Made by a program: the position numbers and the translations under genes. 64,000 nt of DNA. Origin: an uncultured Clostridia bacterium. Lineage in GTDB: Bacteria > Bacillota > Clostridia > Christensenellales > Aristaeellaceae. Each line of letters starts with the position of its first letter. Within the stretch, counting starts at the first letter, position 1. The stretch lies in contig CAMVEB010000016.1 in assembly GCA_947166385.1 (NCBI GenBank), positions 1 through 64,000 of the forward strand, read 5' to 3'. This document shows positions 27,593 through 36,182 of this stretch, in pieces. The notes under the pieces are model-generated. The model was not told the origin of the DNA. It searched no databases and was given only the letters and a program-made list of their open reading frames with translations.

Positions 27593-27621
27593 AGAAAGCG
27601 CTTAAAAAGTACGAACAATTC
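27593..27621 (-). promoter_or_regulatory. Candidate cre (CcpA) site and AraR-like half-site upstream of araR
   Basis: Just upstream of the -35, AGAAAGCGCTTAAA (27593-27606, plus strand) matches the catabolite-responsive element core AAAGCGCTT at 12 of 14 positions by my alignment to TGAAAGCGCTTACA. Next to it AGTACGAACAATT (27609-27621) reads TTGTTCGTAC on the minus strand, close to an AraR half-site. Binding upstream of -35 could activate or repress; this is inference. Confidence 0.4.
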
Positions 27622-27625
27622 AGAA

Positions 27626-28360
27626 TTATTCCGGGATTTTCCGCGTGAATGCGTAAATTGCGATTGCCGCCGCGACCGAAAGGTTCAAGGAATCGACACA
27701 GTCATTGCTCTCAATACGCACCGGCTGTCCCATGCCGGCAAACTCCGCCGGCAGTCCCCGACCCTCATTTCCGAACACCAGGGAGCATTCCCGGGGAACC
27801 TCCCCCTCCAGCACCTGCTGCATCGGCCTGGACGCGTCCAGCATGAACGGATACAGCATCCGCCCGGGAAACTCCGTCCGATACGCATCGAACGTATCAT
27901 ATACCCGTACCCGCAGGCGGAAGATCCCCCCCATGCTGGCCCGCACTGTCCGCGGGTCGAACAGATCGACGCAGGGACGGATCAGCGCGACATCCCTGAT
28001 CCCCAGTCCCAGCGCCGTGCGCAGGATTGTGCCGACATTGCCGCTGTCCCCGGGATTGTGCAGCACGACATGGGGTTCGCCTGCCTCCAGCGTATCTGAA
28101 AATTTCCCAAACACCGCCGCCGCGAAGCAGTTCTCCTTCCCGCTGATCCGGGCCAGCGCCCGGTCCGCTTCCTCCACGCGTACTCCCAGCTTCCCGGCCA
28201 GGGCCGTCAGCTTTCCGACGCCTTCCCGCCCGGCGGCTGAGGAATGAACCAGCAGCCGCCGCACGTTCTCCGGACGGTGCAGCAAACACTCCATGCTGGG
28301 AAAAATGCCCGGCGCGTAGCTGTAGTCAAGGCTCGGATCATAAGCCGACAGGGATGGCAT
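27626..28360 (-). CDS. TrmH/SpoU-family RNA 2'-O-methyltransferase
   Basis: The 244-residue protein has the three SPOUT motifs: NPGDSGNVGTILRTA (motif 1), LVFGNEGRGL (motif 2) and ESNDCVDSLNLSVAAAIAIY (motif 3). The knot and SAM site lie in the C-terminal 150 residues; the N-terminal part is a short substrate-binding region. It methylates a ribose in rRNA or tRNA, and the exact site cannot be read from sequence. It lies 23 bases downstream of the NusG-like gene. I see no terminator between its stop and the araR promoter region. Confidence 0.92.
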   Translation of the reverse strand: MPSLSAYDPSLDYSYAPGIFPSMECLLHRPENVRRLLVHSSAAGREGVGKLTALAGKLGVRVEEADRALARISGKENCFAAAVFGKFSDTLEAGEPHVVLHNPGDSGNVGTILRTALGLGIRDVALIRPCVDLFDPRTVRASMGGIFRLRVRVYDTFDAYRTEFPGRMLYPFMLDASRPMQQVLEGEVPRECSLVFGNEGRGLPAEFAGMGQPVRIESNDCVDSLNLSVAAAIAIYAFTRKIPE

Positions 28361-28383
28361 AGCTGTTTCCTCCTCCCGGGTTT

Positions 28384-28890
28384 TCAGGTTTTCAGGGGGC
28401 CCTTGATTCCGTCCAGCGCAACCCAGGTGTGACAGTCGTTCCCGTCAAAGCGGAAATCCACCCTCGCGCGCTCCTTGCGCCAGTCGATCCGGGTCACAAC
28501 ACCTTCACTGTGCTCGAACAGCGGATCCTCCAGGCGCACCGTTTCCCCGATCTGCACGAGCTTCATCGCGCCAACCAGCCCGTTCTTCTCCAGCAGGCTC
28601 ATCGCGAATTCCCGGTCGCTGCCCTCCAGCTCATAGCCGGTTTCCGTCCGGCCGACCCGGCGGATCACTCCGTCAATCCCGTTGAAAAAGGTATAGTCAG
28701 TCAGCCGTTCCTCATGGAACAGAAATACATAGCCGGGCAGCAGGTCGTTCCGCCTGTCCAGATTCTCCCCCTGTTTGCGCTGCTTGTGCAGGATCTGAGG
28801 AGAGAACGCCCGGTTGATGCCGCGGATCTCCATCAGCTGTGCGATGCGCCCGCACCGCTGCGTCCGGCAGAAAAGACAGTAGACATACAT
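28384..28890 (-). CDS. NusG-family antiterminator paralogue (LoaP/RfaH-like)
   Basis: The 168-residue protein has the NusG N-terminal domain (MYVYCLFCRTQRC, LLPGYVFLFHE, VIRRVGRTE). A C-terminal KOW-like domain (about 112-155) starts GETVRLEDPLFEHSEGVVTRIDW. It lacks the secE-nusG-rplK context of the housekeeping factor and lies beside glycosyltransferase genes. That points to the specialised LoaP/RfaH-type paralogues that help polymerase through long polysaccharide operons. Two Cys near the N-terminus are unusual. It is encoded after a GT2 gene in the same direction, so it is not at the head of the glycan operons. Its target operon is an inference. Confidence 0.85.
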   Translation of the reverse strand: MYVYCLFCRTQRCGRIAQLMEIRGINRAFSPQILHKQRKQGENLDRRNDLLPGYVFLFHEERLTDYTFFNGIDGVIRRVGRTETGYELEGSDREFAMSLLEKNGLVGAMKLVQIGETVRLEDPLFEHSEGVVTRIDWRKERARVDFRFDGNDCHTWVALDGIKGPLKT

Positions 28891-28905
28891 TCCTTTCCTC
28901 TCCCC

Positions 28906-30573
28906 TCAGTAGCGGTAATTGGCCTTTTCCCGGCGGAACCGTCCGCTGTAACAGGGATCATGCACCTCCCTGCCCCATTTCCGTCCGAAATGTTCCGCAT
29001 CTCCCGGATCCCGTTCCGTGCCGTTCAGGAAAAAGCTTTTCCGCGGATAGACGGCCCGCGCGTGCGGCGTCCACACAGTCCATTTTCCGCTCTCCCGCAG
29101 CCGAAGCCCCAGATCCACCGCCGCCAGGCCTCCGCGGAATTCTTCGTCCAGCCCCGGCCAGCAATCTTTTCGGATCATGGCGCAGGCCAGACTCCCGGCA
29201 ATCACGTTATGCACCTTGTTCATCATGTCGTGCCAGCCGCCTGCCGTCAGGTACATCCCCTCATTCACGCATTGGGCGATGTGCTCCATCCCGCAGGCAT
29301 ACCCGCCGCCCGTAATATACCCCCGCCGGTCCGTCAGCGCCGGGCATACCATCGCCGCGTCCGCCCGCTGGGCAAACATCAGCAGCTCATCGATGAATTC
29401 CCGGTTGAATCCCCGGGCCGCTGATTCCATGATCAGCAGGCAGTCACCGTCAGCCTCCCGCACAGCGCAGTTCAGCGCCTGCGCGAATCTGCCCCGTTCG
29501 GGCATCACGACGCAGTCCCCGGGCAGGTTTTCCCGCCCGGTTCGCTCCCGCAGTTCCCGCAGGCACGCCCGGCAGGCCTCCTCGCTCTTTCCGTAAACCA
29601 GCGCCCGTACCCGCAGTCCCTCCGGCACTTCGTACCACAGGCGGATCTCCTTCCGCACCGGCTTTGCGGATACCTTCCGCCCCAGCCTTCCCTCATGCTC
29701 CGTCACCGCCCGGCATCCGTTCTCCAGGCAAACCTGCAGGTTCCGGTGGCTGGCGCTGCTGAAAACCTCCCGCCAGCTGTACAGGACGTACGGCACATGC
29801 GCAATCCGGTCCGTTTTCTCCGCCGCCCGCAGGAACAGATCATGATCCTGGCTGCCGTCAAACCCACTGCGCAGGCCGCCGATCTCCTGCAGCAGCGTTT
29901 TGCGCATCGCCGACAGATGGCAGATATAGTTATCGCTGACCAGATTGTCCGGGCAGTAATCCGGCTTGTAATGCGGATCCATGTGATGGGAACCGTCCTC
30001 GCTGATCCGGTCCTCGTCGGTATAGATCACATCAGGATTTTCCCGGGCAATGCATTCCGCCACCCGCCACAGCGCGTCCGGCTCCAGCAGATCATCATGG
30101 TCACACAGCACAATCCACGCCCCGCGGGCCAGGGGGATTGCCTGATTTGTGTTGCCTGAAATCCCGAGGTTCTCCCTCCCCCGGATCACCCGGAAAGGCG
30201 GTTTTTCTTCCGCTTCCCGCAGCACTTGCAGCGTCTCCTCCCGGGTACTCTTCCCGTCGTACAGAATCGCTTCAAAGTCCCGATAGGTCTGAGCCTCAAT
30301 GGTCTTCAGCAGTTCCCGCAGCATCCGGGAATCCGTATTGAAAACCGGGACAACCAGACTCAGCAGCCCGGCATCCGGCTGATTTTCCCGCTGCCGTTGC
30401 AGCTCCGCCTCCGGACATTTTTCCCTCTCCCGCCGGCGCTCATAGGTGCGCAGGTATTTCTGGGCAGCCTTCTGCCCCAGCCGCCGCAGCGTATACCCGG
30501 TCCCGTGCGTCTTCCGGTAATCCAGGATCCGCCGGATCCCTCCGAATTCCCCGTTTCCTTCGCTCCCCTGCAT
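28906..30573 (-). CDS. Glycosyltransferase family 2 (two-part, 555 aa)
   Basis: The protein has a charged N-terminal helix (about 1-70). A GT-A domain of family 2 follows (about 70-300), with LSLVVPVFNTD, the nucleotide-binding region and DxD-type CDHDD, and then the acceptor-side SQDHDLFLRAAEK. Residues 310-555 form a second, degenerate GT2-like half (VVMPERGRFAQALNCAVREADGDCLLIMES) that has no clear DxD. It is probably cytoplasmic and works on surface glycan assembly. It is the first gene of a short operon with the NusG-like and methyltransferase genes, under the promoter 30624-30653. Confidence 0.88.
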   Translation of the reverse strand: MQGSEGNGEFGGIRRILDYRKTHGTGYTLRRLGQKAAQKYLRTYERRREREKCPEAELQRQRENQPDAGLLSLVVPVFNTDSRMLRELLKTIEAQTYRDFEAILYDGKSTREETLQVLREAEEKPPFRVIRGRENLGISGNTNQAIPLARGAWIVLCDHDDLLEPDALWRVAECIARENPDVIYTDEDRISEDGSHHMDPHYKPDYCPDNLVSDNYICHLSAMRKTLLQEIGGLRSGFDGSQDHDLFLRAAEKTDRIAHVPYVLYSWREVFSSASHRNLQVCLENGCRAVTEHEGRLGRKVSAKPVRKEIRLWYEVPEGLRVRALVYGKSEEACRACLRELRERTGRENLPGDCVVMPERGRFAQALNCAVREADGDCLLIMESAARGFNREFIDELLMFAQRADAAMVCPALTDRRGYITGGGYACGMEHIAQCVNEGMYLTAGGWHDMMNKVHNVIAGSLACAMIRKDCWPGLDEEFRGGLAAVDLGLRLRESGKWTVWTPHARAVYPRKSFFLNGTERDPGDAEHFGRKWGREVHDPCYSGRFRREKANYRY

Positions 30574-30623
30574 ACGTCTCTCCCGCGCTTCCCGTATTTC
30601 GTCCTGGCATATCCTGATGCTTC

Positions 30624-30653
30624 ATGTTACCCCGCCGGCCGCATCCCTGTCAA
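30624..30653 (-). promoter_or_regulatory. Promoter of GT2 / NusG-like / SpoU operon
   Basis: On the minus strand TTGACA (30648-30653), an 18-base spacer and TAACAT (30624-30629). The -10 is imperfect (4 of 6). It is divergent from the GtrA promoter. Confidence 0.5.
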
Positions 30654-30669
30654 CTCCTGCCCGCGGCGC

Positions 30670-30698
30670 TTGACCGTTTCCGGGATTACGGGTATCAT
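30670..30698 (+). promoter_or_regulatory. Promoter of the GtrA-like gene
   Basis: TTGACC (30670-30675), a 17-base spacer and TATCAT (30693-30698), about 30 bases before the ATG at 30733. Confidence 0.6.
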
Positions 30699-30732
30699 AC
30701 CCTCAGAAACTGCCGCAGGGGAGGTTCCTTTC

Positions 30733-31158
30733 ATGAAAAGCCGCGCGGAAATTCTCCGCTTCGCTGTCACCGGTCTCATCTGCTTCCTGATCGAGTTTGC
30801 CGCGCTGGTGTTCTTCCGGGATGCACTGGGCCTGCCGACGCTGGCAGCCACGCCGGTCGCCTTCCTGATCTCGGTCATCGTAAACTATGTGATGTGCGTG
30901 AAGTGGGTCTTCCCCGGAGCCGAGGACAAGGCCGCGGCAAAAGTCGGATTTTTCATCACCAGCGTCGCCGGCCTCATGCTCAACGAACTGCTGATGTGGC
31001 TTTTCGGCACGCTTTTCGGCGAAAATGCAATGATCCTCACGGTCTTCTCCTTCACCGTCACCATGTACATGGTCAACAAGGTGCTCGCCACCGTCCTTGT
31101 CATGATCTGGAATTTTATCACCAAGAAATGGATCCTGCAGAAGGGGTTTAAGCGGTAA
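30733..31158 (+). CDS. GtrA-family membrane protein
   Basis: This 141-residue protein has four predicted transmembrane helices and the family features RFAVTGLICFLIEFAAL and SVIVNYVMCVKWVFPG. GtrA proteins are thought to flip or escort lipid-linked sugars in O-antigen, teichoic acid or arabinogalactan modification. I chose the ATG with GGGGAGG 10 bases upstream; a longer in-frame reading begins inside the antisense of the GT2 gene. It is on the plus strand and its last 11 bases overlap the end of the DUF4956 gene from the other strand. It is the only plus-strand gene between 11.4 and 44.0 kb. Confidence 0.9.
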   Translation: MKSRAEILRFAVTGLICFLIEFAALVFFRDALGLPTLAATPVAFLISVIVNYVMCVKWVFPGAEDKAAAKVGFFITSVAGLMLNELLMWLFGTLFGENAMILTVFSFTVTMYMVNKVLATVLVMIWNFITKKWILQKGFKR

Positions 31159-31819
31159 TCTCCCCGTCATGCTCCAGCAGGGACACACCGGTCACATGTT
31201 CCAGGCCCATCACCGTTTTGACCAGGGTCTGCGGTTCCTTCACCCGCACCTCGATCGCCAGGTTCACATCCCCCTGGGAGACGTTCCGCGCCCGGATTTT
31301 CCACGCGGTGCAGGAGGCCTTCACGGCATCCAGCACCGCTTCCTCAATATACTCGTCCGCGTTCACAACCAACACCTGGCTCTTCCGTTCCGCGTGGGCC
31401 AGGTTCAGCGCCACCAGCAGGATCGTCAGCGCGATGCTGGCAATCACCGCGATCATCGCGAAACCCGCGCCGCAGATAATCCCCACGCTGATCGACCAGA
31501 AAAGAAACACCAGATCCATCGGATCCTTGATTGCCGTCCGGAAGCGAACGATGGAGAGCGCACCGACCATACCCAGGCTGACCACGATGTTGCTCTGGAT
31601 CGTCAGGATGATGGCTGCCGTGATGACCGCCAGCTCCACCAGCGAAAGAGCAAAGGAACGGTTGTAAAAGGAGTTTTTGTTCAGCATCCGGTAGACAAAG
31701 AAGATATACAGCGCCATTGCGGCAGTGATCCCGATGCACAGGAACATCGTGCCGATGTGCAGGTCGGTGGTCGCGTATCCTTCCAGCAGGGACCTTTCGA
31801 GCAGTTCTCTCAGATTCAT
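31148..31819 (-). CDS. DUF4956 membrane protein
   Basis: The 223-residue protein has about four helices in the N-terminal 145 residues and a small soluble C-terminal domain (about 150-223). That domain has an ACT-like pattern (SQVLVVNADEY, TLVKTVMGLEHVTGVSLLEHDG). The core SLGMVGALSIVRFRTAIKDPMDLVFLFW is typical of DUF4956. In Clostridia and others this family repeatedly lies beside VTC polyphosphate polymerases and CotH kinases, as here. The function is unknown; a transport or assembly role with the VTC protein is plausible. It is last in the coupled locus, 30 bases after the VTC gene. Confidence 0.85.
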   Translation of the reverse strand: MNLRELLERSLLEGYATTDLHIGTMFLCIGITAAMALYIFFVYRMLNKNSFYNRSFALSLVELAVITAAIILTIQSNIVVSLGMVGALSIVRFRTAIKDPMDLVFLFWSISVGIICGAGFAMIAVIASIALTILLVALNLAHAERKSQVLVVNADEYIEEAVLDAVKASCTAWKIRARNVSQGDVNLAIEVRVKEPQTLVKTVMGLEHVTGVSLLEHDGEITA

Positions 31820-31849
31820 TTTCGTTTCCCTCCGATTGTTTCCGAATCG

Positions 31850-32533
31850 TTATCCGTGTACCAGGCGGCACATATAGTATTTGGAAAAAGCGGTCCATTC
31901 CAGGCCGTCGGTCTGCAGTGCGTCCCGGATGTGCCGGGGCATCACCTCGTCCCACTTGACCTCCAGCAGCGACTGTCCGACCGGAAACACCGGCCGCCGC
32001 AGATAATCGCCGTCCAGGAACTTCCCCAGCTCCGGGCTCGAGGAGAGCTTCCGGTCAAACGTCACGCGCACGTTTCCTCCCGTGTAGATGAAGGGAATTC
32101 GTTCGTAGGTCACGATCGTCACCGGCCTCAGCCCCCGCAGCAGGATCTCGGTGAACAGCTGCTTTCGGATCTCCGGGTCGCTGTCCCGCAGCTCCGGTAC
32201 CCCGCCCCGCAGGAAAATCCCGCATTCTTCCCGGGTGATCGCGCATGCTTCCTTCAGGCACATCCCCCGCCGTTTGCTCTTCTTCTCCAGCTGGATTCTG
32301 CCCGTATCCCCGTTGTAATATCGGATGCGGAACTTGCTCCGCGGGTCCGATCCCCCAATATTCTCCGCCAGGCAGGAATCGTCCGCGTCGTCGAAGTATG
32401 CGCTGCGGATCAGGTAGGTTCCGTCTTCCCGCACATGGGGATCCTTTTTCAGCACCGCCGCGGCCTTCAGCCGCAGCAGCGCCTCCTGCCGGGGATCGAT
32501 CAGATACTTGTATTCATGGCGGTATCTGTTCAT
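31850..32533 (-). CDS. VTC-domain polyphosphate polymerase
   Basis: The 227-residue protein has the triphosphate-tunnel VTC fold. Readable features are the opening HEYKYLID, the basic strand KFRIRYYNGD followed by IQLEKKSKRRGMCLKEACAIT, then VTYERIPFIY, VRVTFDRKLSSS and LLEVKWDEVMP. These supply the Arg, Lys and Glu residues that line the tunnel and bind metal and polyphosphate in yeast Vtc4. It should polymerise phosphate from ATP at the inner membrane face. The start was chosen because its ATG overlaps the upstream stop as ATGA and is followed by the typical N-terminus. The neighbouring DUF4956 membrane protein may export the chain. Confidence 0.88.
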   Translation of the reverse strand: MNRYRHEYKYLIDPRQEALLRLKAAAVLKKDPHVREDGTYLIRSAYFDDADDSCLAENIGGSDPRSKFRIRYYNGDTGRIQLEKKSKRRGMCLKEACAITREECGIFLRGGVPELRDSDPEIRKQLFTEILLRGLRPVTIVTYERIPFIYTGGNVRVTFDRKLSSSPELGKFLDGDYLRRPVFPVGQSLLEVKWDEVMPRHIRDALQTDGLEWTAFSKYYMCRLVHG

Positions 32534-33411
32534 TGGATACACCCGCTTTGCACCCGGACTTCCCCGCCGACGTTCCATGGACTGACCACGCTCTTTTCGA
32601 AGATCGAACAGTCATAGATGTAGAGATCGCCGCGCCCGACCAGGAAAGCGTGCTTTCCGGCGATAATCCGGTGATCCCCGCCGGCAATCACCAGGTTTCC
32701 CCGGCCGTCTGCTCCGTTTTTCGTCGTCCGCAGCCCGTTTTTCTCGCTGGAGATGTCCAGCTCCCCGCCGGCCACGTAGATCCCGTCCGTCCCATGAATG
32801 CCGGACCGCTTGCAGCGGATTGTGATCTTCCCATCCAGCACCTTCACGACATTTTTGCTCCGGATCGCATCCCTGTACAGGCCGCTCACCGTCAGGCTGC
32901 CCTTCCCGTTGAGAGTCAGGTCCGCCTCGCTGTAAATACAGGCTTCGATCCCCGGTGTCTTCCGGTAATCCCCGCTGTCGCTGATATAGTTTTCCGTCCC
33001 GTCCTTCAGGGTAATAATCACCTTCCCGGCGGACTCGACCCAGATCGCCGGTCCTTCCGCTGAAGTCAGGTTAACCCCGGCCAGGATCAGGTGCACCGTC
33101 TGCTCCTCCGCGGCAATGCGGATTCTCCCGGCCAGCCTGCCGGTCAGTTCCCGGTTTCCGCCGGAGATCAGCAGTTCCTCTCCGGCCTGCAAAAGATCAA
33201 CCCGCTCCGCGTCCTCCGCTTCCGTGTCGTGGTCTGCCCGGGTTACCGCCAGCCGGGGAAAGGCTTCCCGGAGTGTCTCCTCGCTGAGAGGAATCTCCGG
33301 CGTCGACGGTGTGTGCCGATTTTCATAGCTCCGCCCAACCTTCCAGCACAGCACCAGCGCCCCGCACAGCAGCAGAAGCAGCAAGGCCTGCAGGGCCTTT
33401 TTCCGCGTCAT
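32530..33411 (-). CDS. Exported beta-helix-like, carbohydrate-binding-domain protein
   Basis: The 293-residue protein has an N-terminal membrane anchor or signal (about 7-24) and a repetitive beta-strand region (about 70-290). The repeats read like right-handed beta-helix rungs: VHLILAGVNLTSAEGPAIWVESA, LTLNGKGSLTVSGLY, GIHGTDGIYVAGGELDISSEKNGLRTTK. This matches the clostridial carbohydrate-binding family (DUF4353-like) that often accompanies CotH and VTC genes. No catalytic motif is clear. Start and stop both overlap neighbours as ATGA. It is probably an extracytoplasmic partner of the CotH-like protein. Confidence 0.78.
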   Translation of the reverse strand: MTRKKALQALLLLLLCGALVLCWKVGRSYENRHTPSTPEIPLSEETLREAFPRLAVTRADHDTEAEDAERVDLLQAGEELLISGGNRELTGRLAGRIRIAAEEQTVHLILAGVNLTSAEGPAIWVESAGKVIITLKDGTENYISDSGDYRKTPGIEACIYSEADLTLNGKGSLTVSGLYRDAIRSKNVVKVLDGKITIRCKRSGIHGTDGIYVAGGELDISSEKNGLRTTKNGADGRGNLVIAGGDHRIIAGKHAFLVGRGDLYIYDCSIFEKSVVSPWNVGGEVRVQSGCIQ

Positions 33412-36155
33412 TCCCGTTCATCCCCTTCCTGCCTCTGCCCGGCAGTTTCGGTAAACACCGCGCGAAGTGTCATACCGTCTTCCCCGGGCTTGATTTCTTT
33501 TTCAGCGTCCGTCCCTGCCTGCTCTCCGTTCAGCTCCCAGTGGGAAAAAGTCCATCCTTCCTTTTCCCGGGCTGTCAGGCGGATCGGATAATCCGTATAG
33601 TATTCCCCGCTCCAGGAGCCCTGGGTAAGATCCGGAACGATCGTGTTCAGCCTGATCTCCCCGGCCGCCGGATCTGATATTTCCAGTGTCACCGGAACCC
33701 GGTTCCCGGTCAGGCCGAATTCCTTTGCCATTGCGGCCGCCGCGTATTCCGGCCGGTAGCGGAAGAAGTCCAGAATGCCCTCGTCCGTCTCCCCGATGTC
33801 TTCCAATATTGCCAGCACATGTTCCGGCACAAATGCCGTGTTGATCAGGTCCATGTATGTCAGCGCAAACTGCCGGCAGAAATCGGCGTTTTTCCGCAGT
33901 GCGGAAAAGATCGGCCATTCCGTGATCGCTTTCACATCCTTCTGCCAGGTACCGTATACCGTGAAAGGATCAATCTCCCACAGGTGTTCCATCTGCGCGG
34001 AATAGGCGGATTCCTTCCACCGCAGATCCATATCAATCAGGCCCATCCGCCACCGGGTATCGCCGTATCCGTCATTCTCCCATTCGGAGGTATGCCAGAA
34101 ATAGTTGTTCCATTTTTCCTTATAATCCATATTGGCCAGGTAGGTCTGGAAGCAGCAGGAATCAATATAGCTCTGCAGGTCCAGAATTTTGCCGAATCCC
34201 TCATAGTCCTCCGGCCGGCTCAGATCATGCTTCTCAAGATATTCATAGATCGCAGGGAAGGGATTGTCCCCTTCCTTCGCTGCCCGGGATACCTGACCGT
34301 TTTTGACGATCACCACGTTCTCCTCGTTCACGCCGCAGGTCGAAGCAATCAGCCGTTCGGACGCCTTTTCGTGTAAAAACCGGGTATACCAGAACTCGCC
34401 GTCCAGAAACACCTGCACCTGGATATACGGCGTTGTCAGCAGGTCCCGTCCCTCCGCCAGCGTCTGGCTCAGGGCGTGCAGCGTCCCCTCCCGGGTCACC
34501 ATGGAGTGGGTAAATCGTTCGCCAAACAGCATGGTGTCAAAGTACCGGCTGCCGCTGTATTCCTTCCGGGAATAGATGGAGAATCGTTTCAGCACGGATC
34601 TGCGGGTCCCGTGGCCCTGGATGCGGATCCCCACCGGCTGATCCAACACCAGTTCCCCCTGTTTCCACATGGTAAACTCCGCCGGTCGTTCCCATTCGTA
34701 GCCCTGCTGATCAAAGTTTCCGGTCGGTTCCGTGTCCCATACGGAGGGAGCCTGGTTTCCGTTTTCATCAAGGGTCTTCTGGGCTTTCGCCCGGGGCAGC
34801 GCAAGAATCGCTTCCCGGTTCGCTTCGGTCCAGGCGTCATACACCCCGCCGGTCACATAGATTCCCTCCGAACCGAACAGATCGTCCGGATCCGCCACCA
34901 GAGAGATCACATTCCACTGCCTGTAGAGGTCCTGGTTGATAAAGTAGGTTTTCGTAACCACGCTGCTGAGCCGACCTGCTTCGTTTTCCGCCACCGCGCG
35001 AACAATCAACGCCTTTTCTACCGGTTCCTCGCCGAAGGTCGGCTGGTTCAGGTAATCGTACCGGATATTTCGCAGACAGCGGAAGCGGTTCGGCTCCGCG
35101 CTCGGATCGGTCACGGCGATCGGCCCGTCATAGACCGGGCTGTCCCCTGTCGGCGTTGAACAGTCGACCGTATAATGCACCTTTGTGCCGGGCGCTGCTT
35201 CGATCGCCAGAACAAAACCCTCGGTGTAAAACCCGCTCTCGTGAGAAAACCGCGGCGCCGCCACCGATTCCCCTCCCGGATCCTGCTGCGGCACGGTATT
35301 CCCAAGCTGTCGGATCTCAGGCGCTTCGTTCGCGTGCACAAGATAACTCTGATTTTCCTCCAGCGCAGGAACTTTCACGCTGTCCAGAATCATCCCGTAC
35401 CGGTCGCTGAGAAACACGGTCGTTCCGCCGCTTTTCTTCAGATCCAGCCCGTGATCGTAATCCATGGCCAGGCGGGCCGTTTTCCCCGCAGGAATCAGCA
35501 CGTCCCGGAAGCAGTAGCCCCGCAGGTCATCCTCGCTCTCGCTCAGCCACAGCTCCGGCGCTGCGTAGTCCAGAATACCTGTGTTCCGCACGGTTACATA
35601 ACTGATCTCATCCCCCGGGCTGCCCAGTCGCTCCTTGTCCTTCGGGTCGATCACGCGCACCGTGGTCTTCCGGCAAATCTCACGCAGGCTGAGGCCCTCC
35701 CGGCTGTTGAAAGCGATGCTGCATCCGCCCATCGCCAGGCTGAAGCACAGGATCGACAGCACGCAGATCAGCGCGATCCGTCCCCGGGTGATCCGCAGCC
35801 GATCCTCCCGGCAAAAAATAATCCGCAGGAGGAATCCGCCAAGGATCCCGCCGATCACACACAGGATTGCTGCCGTCGCCAGCACCGTAATATCCTGGTA
35901 ATTTCCCTGCATCTGCAGGACCGGCAGCAGCCGGTTCAGCGGATTCTGATCCCGGAAAGCCAGGAACAGAACCACATAAATCACCACCACGTTGCCGAGA
36001 AGGTTCAGCGCAGTCCCCGGGAGCAGGATTTTCCACTCCCGTCGCTGTTTTTCGCTGTCAAACCGGCTGGAGGTCAGGATCAGCTGCGTCAGCACAAAAG
36101 GCAGCACAAAGCATCCCGCCAGCGCGAAAACCAGCGCTTTCAGTGCTGCCGCCAT
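33408..36155 (-). CDS. Large membrane-anchored CotH-kinase-family protein
   Basis: The 915-residue protein has four hydrophobic helices in its first 150 residues. A lamin-tail-like beta domain comes next (about 165-265, SYVTVRNTGILDYAAPELWLSES). A chitobiase-C-like domain (about 300-400, APGTKVHYTVDCSTPTG) precedes the CotH kinase domain (about 410-800). Kinase-type motifs are VGIRIQGHGTRR, NMDYKEKWNNYFW and the DxD-like LIDMDLRW. CotH proteins phosphorylate serines of spore coat proteins in Bacillus. A C-terminal repeat-like domain follows (about 840-900, EGWTFSHWELNGEQAG). The helices put the kinase outside the membrane. It is the first of four translationally linked genes. Confidence 0.88.
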   Translation of the reverse strand: MAAALKALVFALAGCFVLPFVLTQLILTSSRFDSEKQRREWKILLPGTALNLLGNVVVIYVVLFLAFRDQNPLNRLLPVLQMQGNYQDITVLATAAILCVIGGILGGFLLRIIFCREDRLRITRGRIALICVLSILCFSLAMGGCSIAFNSREGLSLREICRKTTVRVIDPKDKERLGSPGDEISYVTVRNTGILDYAAPELWLSESEDDLRGYCFRDVLIPAGKTARLAMDYDHGLDLKKSGGTTVFLSDRYGMILDSVKVPALEENQSYLVHANEAPEIRQLGNTVPQQDPGGESVAAPRFSHESGFYTEGFVLAIEAAPGTKVHYTVDCSTPTGDSPVYDGPIAVTDPSAEPNRFRCLRNIRYDYLNQPTFGEEPVEKALIVRAVAENEAGRLSSVVTKTYFINQDLYRQWNVISLVADPDDLFGSEGIYVTGGVYDAWTEANREAILALPRAKAQKTLDENGNQAPSVWDTEPTGNFDQQGYEWERPAEFTMWKQGELVLDQPVGIRIQGHGTRRSVLKRFSIYSRKEYSGSRYFDTMLFGERFTHSMVTREGTLHALSQTLAEGRDLLTTPYIQVQVFLDGEFWYTRFLHEKASERLIASTCGVNEENVVIVKNGQVSRAAKEGDNPFPAIYEYLEKHDLSRPEDYEGFGKILDLQSYIDSCCFQTYLANMDYKEKWNNYFWHTSEWENDGYGDTRWRMGLIDMDLRWKESAYSAQMEHLWEIDPFTVYGTWQKDVKAITEWPIFSALRKNADFCRQFALTYMDLINTAFVPEHVLAILEDIGETDEGILDFFRYRPEYAAAAMAKEFGLTGNRVPVTLEISDPAAGEIRLNTIVPDLTQGSWSGEYYTDYPIRLTAREKEGWTFSHWELNGEQAGTDAEKEIKPGEDGMTLRAVFTETAGQRQEGDERE

Positions 36156-36182
36156 CCTGCCCTCATCCCTTTCCTAGTCCCT

